Origin: Sporomusaceae bacterium UBA1887
Lineage (GTDB): Bacteria > Bacillota > Negativicutes > Sporomusales > DSM-15969
Direction of reading: 5' to 3'
NCBI GenBank assembly: GCA_002337925.1
Contig: DDHB01000006.1
Coordinates: 910-11,713 of the forward strand
Length of the DNA stretch: 10,804 nt
Position numbers and translations under genes: made by a program. Positions within the stretch are counted from its first letter, which is position 1. Each line of letters opens with the position of its first letter. Of the stretch, positions 6,615 to 10,804 are shown one piece after another. The notes beneath the pieces are model-generated. The model was given only the letters and a program-made list of their open reading frames with translations, had not been told where the DNA came from and searched no databases.

Positions 6615-7631
6615 CTACTCTAATTCAGCGATTACCTTCATGTAATTGCCTGGGTTGACAGATATGTCATGAACGATTGCAGGGATTTCTTCAAAAGAAA
6701 TGGTCTTAGTTATGACAGCTGCCACATCCACCTTGTTTTCAGCGATTAAGCGGATGCTTTGGGCAAAAGCCTGAAAACTGTTTCTCGCCCCCACAATATC
6801 CAACTCTTTCTTTGTAAATAAAGCAGTCGGTAAGGCAACCTCATTTTTTGGATATCCCACTAAGGATATCCGGCCTGAGTAAGCCACATAGTCAATCGAG
6901 CTGCGAATAGCAGCAGCATTGCCGGAAGCCTCGATAACAACCTCCGCCATAGTGCCGCCGGTTATCTCCTTGATAACTTCAACAGCATCCTCTTTCACAG
7001 GATTGATAGTATACTCTACGCCTGCCTTACGAGCCATTGCCAGTCTTTCGTCTACAGGATCAACCATAATCGGTTTCACACCGATAGTCAACGCATATTG
7101 AGCTGCCAGCAGTCCAATCGGGCCACATCCTGTTATTACCGCGTACTCCCCCTGCTGCAAGCGTGAGCGGTTTACGGCATGCATAGATATGGTAAGCGGT
7201 TCAGCCATAGCTAGATGATTCCAGGGAATTCCGGCTGGCACTTTATGCACCAGGTGACGGGGATGGTAGACGTACTCTGCCATCCCGCCATCAATGTGAA
7301 CTCCCCTGACGTTCAGATTCTCGCAGCAATTTGTTCGTTTATTCCGGCAAGGATAACATTTCCCGCAGTATACGTAAGGTTCCAGCACAACTCTGTCACC
7401 TACAGCAAGCAGTTCTTCTCCTGCCGGCACTTCCACAACTTCACCGGCTATCTCGTGGCCGATAATCCGTGGATAAGTAACAAGCGGACTTGTCCCCAAA
7501 TAAGCACTGATATCAGAACCGCATATCCCCACGCTTTTAACTCTAATCAAGATTTGATCTGCTTTAGATTCGGGTTGATTAATATCCGCAACCTGGATAT
7601 TACCTGCTTCTTTCAAATAGATTGCCTTCAT
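6615..7631 (-). CDS. Zinc-dependent medium-chain dehydrogenase (LgoD/RspB/sorbitol dehydrogenase-like)
   Basis: NAD(P)-dependent oxidoreductase that oxidises a secondary alcohol, probably on a sugar acid or polyol. The 338 residues fit the MDR family. Catalytic zinc ligands are Cys37 (VGICGSD), His59-Glu60 (GHE) and Glu144 (MAEPLT). The structural zinc lobe is Cys89, Cys92, Cys95 and Cys103, with canonical 3-3-8 spacing. The Rossmann motif is GCGPIG at 168-173, and Asp191 at the end of the second strand suggests NAD preference. The stretches YPRIIGHEIAGEVVE and TNCCENLNVRGVHIDGG closely resemble E. coli LgoD (L-galactonate 5-dehydrogenase) and RspB, so a hexonate-type substrate is plausible but inferred. 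AGGAG precedes the ATG. It is the last gene of the TRAP operon, 21 bases after the large-permease stop, so its substrate is probably the imported solute or a product of it. Confidence 0.92.
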   Translation of the reverse strand: MKAIYLKEAGNIQVADINQPESKADQILIRVKSVGICGSDISAYLGTSPLVTYPRIIGHEIAGEVVEVPAGEELLAVGDRVVLEPYVYCGKCYPCRNKRTNCCENLNVRGVHIDGGMAEYVYHPRHLVHKVPAGIPWNHLAMAEPLTISMHAVNRSRLQQGEYAVITGCGPIGLLAAQYALTIGVKPIMVDPVDERLAMARKAGVEYTINPVKEDAVEVIKEITGGTMAEVVIEASGNAAAIRSSIDYVAYSGRISLVGYPKNEVALPTALFTKKELDIVGARNSFQAFAQSIRLIAENKVDVAAVITKTISFEEIPAIVHDISVNPGNYMKVIAELE

Positions 7632-7652
7632 GTGCCTTCACTCCTATGCCGG

Positions 7653-8930
7653 TTATACTAGATCAGCTAAAATTAATGATAATGCAGGTATATAGGTAGT
7701 TGCAGCCAAAGCAACTAACAGTGCTAAATAAAAAGGAATAATTTCCTTCATATATTCATCTATTTTTACTCCTGTTAAGTTACAAGTAAGAAACATTGTT
7801 GTGCCAAAAGGTGGTGTAATAGCTCCAATTGACAGGTTAAAGATCATAGTAATCCCAAAGTGAACTGGATCAATACCCAGCATATGCACCGTTGGCATCA
7901 AGAGAGGTGTTAGGACAATAATCGCTGCATTACCATCTAAGAACATTCCTACAACCAGCAAGAAAATATTAATGACTAAGAGAAATACATAGGGATTCGT
8001 TGTAAAATCAGCCATCATGGTCGTTACGTCGCTGGCAACACCCTCCCAGGTCAGCATCCAGGCAAAACCCGCTGAAGCCATCAGAATGAGCATAATCGAC
8101 CCATTCGCACGGGCTGATTCCGCTAGAGCCGCTTTCACATCAGCCCACTTTGTTTCACGATACGCGAAACCAACAAGCAGCGAGTAGATGACCGTAACTG
8201 CCCCTGCCTCAGTAGGTGTGAATATGCCATAACGGATACCGCCAAGAATGATAACCATCAGCATAAGTCCCCAGAAGGCATCTTTCGTTGCCAGCAGCAC
8301 TTCCTTCAGATTAGGCTTCACGGTTCTCACCGGTTTATAGCCACGGCGCTTGGCAACCCAGTCCACCGCAACCATCAGCAAAAAGGTAAGCAATACCCCT
8401 GGTCCCATGCCACCTAAGAAAAGCTTTCCAATAGAGGTATCTGAAACGAAACCGTAAATAATGAGACCGATTCCAGGAGGTAAAATAGGTCCCAGCAAAG
8501 CGGATGCCGAAGTTAAAGCTGCCGCAAACTGTTTGCTATAGCCATTTCGTACCATTTCCGGCACCAGGACCTTGCAGATCATTGCCGCATCAGCTAAACC
8601 GGCTCCGGATGGACCTCCAATAAGAGCCCCCAAAACAACATTAGTCTGAGCCAGGCCGCCCCGTAAATGTCCCGAAAGCAAATCAGATAGTTTAAGCAGC
8701 CGCTGCGTAATACCGGTATAATTTAAGATTGATCCCAGCATCATGAAAAAGGGGATAGCCAAGAGAGGTACATTATCAGCTCCGCCAATCATGCGTTGAA
8801 TAACCATCACAGGCGATAAATCATTACTGATAAAAAAATACACAAATGTCGCCAGGGTTACGGCAAAAGCAACCGGCACATTAATTCCAAAAAGTGCCAA
8901 CATCACTAAAGATGCAATTAAGACTGTCAT
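7653..8930 (-). CDS. TRAP transporter large permease (DctM family)
   Basis: Large inner-membrane subunit of a tripartite ATP-independent transporter, which uses an ion gradient (commonly Na+) to import a solute delivered by the binding protein. The 425 residues and roughly 12 hydrophobic segments are typical of DctM/SiaM. Family motifs are GGPSGAGLADAAM (105-117), GYSKQFAAALTSASALLGPI (130-149) followed by LPPG, TPTEAG (238-243), LDGNAAIIVLTPLLMP (331-346), GIDPVHFGITM (352-362) and GAITPPFGT (369-377). The first PP motif reads LPPG where IPPS is common, a minor variation. It starts 7 bases after the DctQ stop with AAGGAA just before the ATG. Frame and motifs are intact throughout. Confidence 0.96.
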   Translation of the reverse strand: MTVLIASLVMLALFGINVPVAFAVTLATFVYFFISNDLSPVMVIQRMIGGADNVPLLAIPFFMMLGSILNYTGITQRLLKLSDLLSGHLRGGLAQTNVVLGALIGGPSGAGLADAAMICKVLVPEMVRNGYSKQFAAALTSASALLGPILPPGIGLIIYGFVSDTSIGKLFLGGMGPGVLLTFLLMVAVDWVAKRRGYKPVRTVKPNLKEVLLATKDAFWGLMLMVIILGGIRYGIFTPTEAGAVTVIYSLLVGFAYRETKWADVKAALAESARANGSIMLILMASAGFAWMLTWEGVASDVTTMMADFTTNPYVFLLVINIFLLVVGMFLDGNAAIIVLTPLLMPTVHMLGIDPVHFGITMIFNLSIGAITPPFGTTMFLTCNLTGVKIDEYMKEIIPFYLALLVALAATTYIPALSLILADLV

Positions 8931-8937
8931 ATTTTCC

Positions 8938-9429
8938 TTACTCTCCTAAGTCACATTTTTTGCGCTTTCCTGTAATATCCAGCCAGGTGAGCTCAAGGTA
9001 ATAAATCAGCATAAATACACTTGCCACTGGAATAGCCAGATCTACATACGTATAGGGAATGCCGAGCATCGGTGTTACTTTGCCGCCAGCTCCCATGGCC
9101 AGTTTCCAGCCATACCAAATCATCAATAGTAATGTGATGATTACGCAAATATCGGCAACTATCGTTGCAGTCCTTTCATATTTCGGCGGCAGGCGGCGGA
9201 CTAAGACATCAATACTGCAATGTCCCTCAGCCTTGATTACAGATGCAGCACCGATCATGGTAAGCCATACAAATGTAAAAATAGTCACTTCCTCAACCCA
9301 GCCCCAAGGAGCTCCTACAACATAACGCATGAACACGTTGGCACACGCTAATAAAACAATGAATGCCATCAAAACCATTCCTACAATATCATCAATATTT
9401 TTTATTATTTTCCAGATGACTTGCCCCAC
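8938..9429 (-). CDS. TRAP transporter small permease (DctQ family)
   Basis: Small membrane subunit that partners the large permease. It has 163 residues, the usual size, and four predicted helices at about 15-33, 48-64, 88-108 and 126-147. The family core is clear: NVFMRYVVGAPWGWVEEVTI, then FTFVWLTMIGAA, then EGHCSIDVL, where the Glu-Gly-His and following Asp are typical. The start is GTG at 9429 with AAGGGG about 10-12 bases upstream; the ATG at 9433 is out of frame. The gene follows the binding-protein gene after a 72-base gap that contains a long hairpin. Separate small and large permease genes, rather than a DctQM fusion, are present. Confidence 0.93.
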   Translation of the reverse strand: MGQVIWKIIKNIDDIVGMVLMAFIVLLACANVFMRYVVGAPWGWVEEVTIFTFVWLTMIGAASVIKAEGHCSIDVLVRRLPPKYERTATIVADICVIITLLLMIWYGWKLAMGAGGKVTPMLGIPYTYVDLAIPVASVFMLIYYLELTWLDITGKRKKCDLGE

Positions 9430-9455
9430 TCATCCACACCCCTTACTATTCTGAC

Positions 9456-9492
9456 ACGATCGGCCCCGGTTTTCGCAACCGAGGCCGATCGT
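9456..9492 (-). other. Intercistronic 16-bp hairpin between binding protein and permease genes
   Basis: Arms 9456-9471 and 9477-9492 pair over 16 positions with a 5-base loop. The one non-Watson-Crick position becomes a U-G wobble in the minus-strand transcript but a C-A mismatch in the opposite strand, which suggests the structure works in the operon mRNA. The minus-strand loop reads GCGAA, close to a GNRA tetraloop. No T run follows, so it is probably not a full terminator. A role in stabilising the upstream binding-protein mRNA or partly limiting readthrough is inferred. Confidence 0.75.
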
Positions 9493-9501
9493 ATCCGGAT
9501 T

Positions 9502-10530
9502 TTACTTGCTATTGATAATCGCAGTTACCTTATCATACAGATCAGCTGGGAACTCTTTAAACTTCTTATGCACGTCTTTTGTAGCTTCTTTAAATGCAGC
9601 ACGGTCAACATTTTCTACGACCTGTACTCCGGCTGCCTTCATTTTTTCAATGCATTCTTTATCGGCTTTTTCATTTTCTTTTATTAAGAACCGGCCTGCT
9701 TCTTCTCCCGTTTCTTTCAGCATCACAACAATTTCGGGAGGAAGTTTTTCAATAAATTTCGTGCCTGCAATCCAGGTAGAAAGATTCACTTGATGACGGG
9801 TTAGCGATAAGTATTTAGCACCTTCATACATTTTCCCGCCAAAATGTACGGGGATAGGATTTTCCGCTCCATTAATTACACCTTGCATAATTCCAGGATA
9901 CGCTTCTGCTAAAGGCATTGGCGTAGCAGTTGCTCCCATAGCATTCATCATTTCAGTAGAAAGACGGATATTAGGAACTCGGATTTTGAGACCTTCAAGA
10001 TCTGACGGCTTAGTAACAGGCTTAGTAGCAATAATATGACGATCACCATAAATCCATTTGCTGTGAACGACATATAAGCCTTTTGTTTCTAATTTCTTAG
10101 ACAAATCTTTAAAGAGATCACTGTCAACAAGCTTAAACAGCTGTTCTTTATTATCGTAGAGATACGGCAAATACGTTACACCGAACTCAGGAACATAATC
10201 CATTAAAAACCCGCCATCGGAAATGGTGATGACATTTGCACCAATAGTAAGCTGTTCGGTAACATCTTTTTGTGAACCTAACTGAGAGCTAGGGAAGTAT
10301 TGGAATTCAACCTGTCCCTTGCTTTTTTCTTTCATCAGGCGGCCCCATTCACGAACGGCCTTATCATTAGGTTCTCCAACGTTATTGCCATAGGCTATTT
10401 TAATTACAATTTTTTCACTTGATTTAGCTGAATTTGAATTGTTGCTTCCTCCGCAGCCCACTAAAACCAAAGAGAAAACCACCATACAGGCTACCAGTGC
10501 AACATACTTTTTAGTTAGAAAGTTATTCAA
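9502..10530 (-). CDS. TRAP transporter solute-binding lipoprotein (DctP family)
   Basis: Binding protein that captures the solute outside the inner membrane and hands it to the permease pair. The start is placed at TTG 10530, giving 342 residues. AAGGGGGA sits 7 bases upstream, and the product opens directly with a lipoprotein signal: NNFLTKKYVAL, a hydrophobic core, and lipobox LVGC with Cys26. An ATG at 10551 would add 7 residues but has no ribosome binding site. Mature-region landmarks are IKIAYGNNVGEPNDKAVREW, FPSSQLGSQKDVTEQL, Arg164 (YGDRHI), Arg184 in LEGLKIRVPN, and MQGVINGAENPI. The second Arg matches the family's conserved carboxylate-binding Arg, so a carboxylate solute is expected. 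It is the first gene of the operon. The substrate could be a sugar acid, given the LgoD-like dehydrogenase downstream, but a dicarboxylate is not excluded. Confidence 0.94.
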   Translation of the reverse strand: MNNFLTKKYVALVACMVVFSLVLVGCGGSNNSNSAKSSEKIVIKIAYGNNVGEPNDKAVREWGRLMKEKSKGQVEFQYFPSSQLGSQKDVTEQLTIGANVITISDGGFLMDYVPEFGVTYLPYLYDNKEQLFKLVDSDLFKDLSKKLETKGLYVVHSKWIYGDRHIIATKPVTKPSDLEGLKIRVPNIRLSTEMMNAMGATATPMPLAEAYPGIMQGVINGAENPIPVHFGGKMYEGAKYLSLTRHQVNLSTWIAGTKFIEKLPPEIVVMLKETGEEAGRFLIKENEKADKECIEKMKAAGVQVVENVDRAAFKEATKDVHKKFKEFPADLYDKVTAIINSK

Positions 10531-10633
10531 GCCCTTATCCCCCTTTATCATTTACAAAAAAGTTCAAAAAACGAATTTTTCTTTATTCTCCCCCTTGCAT
10601 GTTTAATGCGAATAATACAACAATTATTTATAT

Positions 10634-10650
10634 TGCAATATTCATGCCAA
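10634..10650 (-). promoter_or_regulatory. Sigma-54 (-24/-12) promoter of the TRAP operon
   Basis: The minus strand reads TTGGCATG-AATA-TTGCA, against the consensus YTGGCACG-N4-TTGCW, with one mismatch. GG (plus 10647-10648) and GC (plus 10635-10636) are separated by exactly 10 bases, the spacing sigma-54 requires. Transcription should start near 10623, giving a leader of about 90 bases before the TTG at 10530. A sigma-70 reading of the same stretch is much poorer. The Fis-type regulator end just upstream supports the call. Confidence 0.88.
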
Positions 10651-10690
10651 GCCCTCTGGCCCTATAATACAGCATTGTTCTTTATTTTTA

Positions 10691-10704
10691 TTTCATATTT
10701 GAAA
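10691..10704. promoter_or_regulatory. Upstream activator site 1 (TTTCA-N4-TGAAA)
   Basis: TTTCATATTTGAAA is a perfect 5-base-arm inverted repeat (TTTCA/TGAAA). It lies about 45 bases upstream of the -24 element and matches site 2 in format. It is a likely enhancer-type binding site for the regulator whose gene ends at 10730. Confidence 0.65.
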
Positions 10705-10713
10705 TTCGTTTCG

Positions 10714-10727
10714 TTTCATTATTGAAA
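10714..10727. promoter_or_regulatory. Upstream activator site 2 (TTTCA-N4-TGAAA)
   Basis: TTTCATTATTGAAA has the same arms and spacer as site 1, with centres 23 bases apart, about two helical turns. Both would face the same side of the DNA, as expected for cooperative binding by a sigma-54 activator. An overlapping inverse repeat, TGAAAT-TTT-ATTTCA (10723-10737), runs into the end of the regulator gene. Confidence 0.65.
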
Positions 10728-10729
10728 TT

Positions 10730-10804
10730 TTATTTCATCTTGCGCCATAATGTAACCCGGCTGATACCCAAGCGATAACAAACTTCTTCAGCACTGTAAC
10801 GGGA
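10730..10804 (-). CDS. C-terminal end of a Fis-type HTH regulator, probably sigma-54 dependent (cut by window edge)
   Basis: The minus strand from the right edge is open for 24 codons and then stops with TAA (plus 10730-10732). It ends with a helix-turn-helix: RYSAEEVCYRLGIS, then RVTLWRKMK. The pattern of a helix, L-G-I-S turn and R-x-T-L-W-R-K recognition helix at the extreme C terminus is characteristic of the Fis-type DNA-binding domain of sigma-54 enhancer-binding proteins. The AAA+ and sensor domains would lie outside the window, so the family call rests on this segment and on the sigma-54 promoter downstream. The gene points the same way as the TRAP operon, and its last codons overlap a repeat of the activator-site type. 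Confidence 0.8.
   Translation of the reverse strand, partial: SRYSAEEVCYRLGISRVTLWRKMK

Noticed and set aside
7215..7661. 148-residue plus-strand open frame opposite the dehydrogenase
   Set aside because: The minus strand encodes the complete zinc-binding half of the dehydrogenase here; the plus frame has no family features and no plausible start signal.
9421..9793. Plus-strand open frames opposite the binding-protein gene
   Set aside because: Antisense of a gene with clear DctP motifs; one frame also runs through the intercistronic hairpin. No initiation signals.
10552..10590. A/T-rich partial inverted repeat (TTC...GAA flanked by A and T runs) in the TRAP leader
   Set aside because: Only a 3-5 base stem of A/T pairs; not a credible terminator or riboswitch. 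No known riboswitch core was recognised in the leader.
10616..10650. Sigma-70 promoter reading (TTGGCA or TTGCAA with weak -10 boxes) upstream of the TRAP operon
   Set aside because: Spacing and -10 matches are poor, while the -24/-12 elements match sigma-54 with exact spacing and an adjacent Fis-type regulator.

Overview
The window looks like chromosome from a diderm, anaerobic Firmicute of the Negativicutes type (Sporomusa/Pelosinus-like). This is inferred from the gene mix and not from a marker gene. A TolC-type outer-membrane efflux protein with a cleavable signal peptide implies an outer membrane. The ABC-F protein, the strong purine-rich ribosome binding sites (GGAGG/GGGGG type), the moderate GC content and the TTG/GTG starts look Firmicute-like. 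A Fis-type regulator end next to a -24/-12 promoter implies sigma-54.

Layout. (1) 1-1775, minus strand: the N-terminal part of an HlyD/MacA-type periplasmic adaptor, cut by the left edge, lies downstream of a complete TolC-family outer-membrane factor. They are 25 bases apart and form an efflux or type I export operon that continues past the left edge. (2) 1841-1886: a perfect 20-bp hairpin. (3) 1917-3855, minus strand: an OmpR-family response regulator and its sensor histidine kinase, one base apart. (4) 3926-3959: a terminator, then a YbiT/YkpA-type ABC-F ATPase at 3963-5582 with its own clear sigma-70 promoter. (5) 5713-6540, plus strand: a strong sigma-70 promoter, a 15-bp palindrome in the leader, an unrecognised 92-residue acidic protein and a secreted or membrane small protein resembling the N-terminal half of bacterial Tim44-like proteins. 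A terminator hairpin follows. (6) 6615-10530, minus strand: a tripartite TRAP transporter operon (binding protein, small permease, large permease) ending in a zinc-dependent medium-chain dehydrogenase of the LgoD/RspB/sorbitol dehydrogenase type. (7) 10531-10804: a regulatory region with a sigma-54 promoter, two identical-format inverted repeats upstream of it, and the last 24 codons of a Fis-type helix-turn-helix regulator.

How the parts work together. The right-hand block reads as a self-contained catabolic module. An enhancer-binding regulator probably binds the paired TTTCA-N4-TGAAA sites and drives a sigma-54 promoter. That promoter transcribes a TRAP uptake system for an organic or sugar acid, and a dehydrogenase that may oxidise the imported compound. 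A long hairpin between the binding-protein gene and the membrane-subunit genes is well placed to keep the binding protein in excess. The left-hand block pairs a two-component system with an efflux operon that probably answers to it, separated by a hairpin that could terminate or attenuate readthrough. The most interesting elements are the sigma-54/UAS layout and the uncharacterised two-gene unit at 5801-6540. I see no CRISPR array, tRNA, rRNA, transposon or phage signal.
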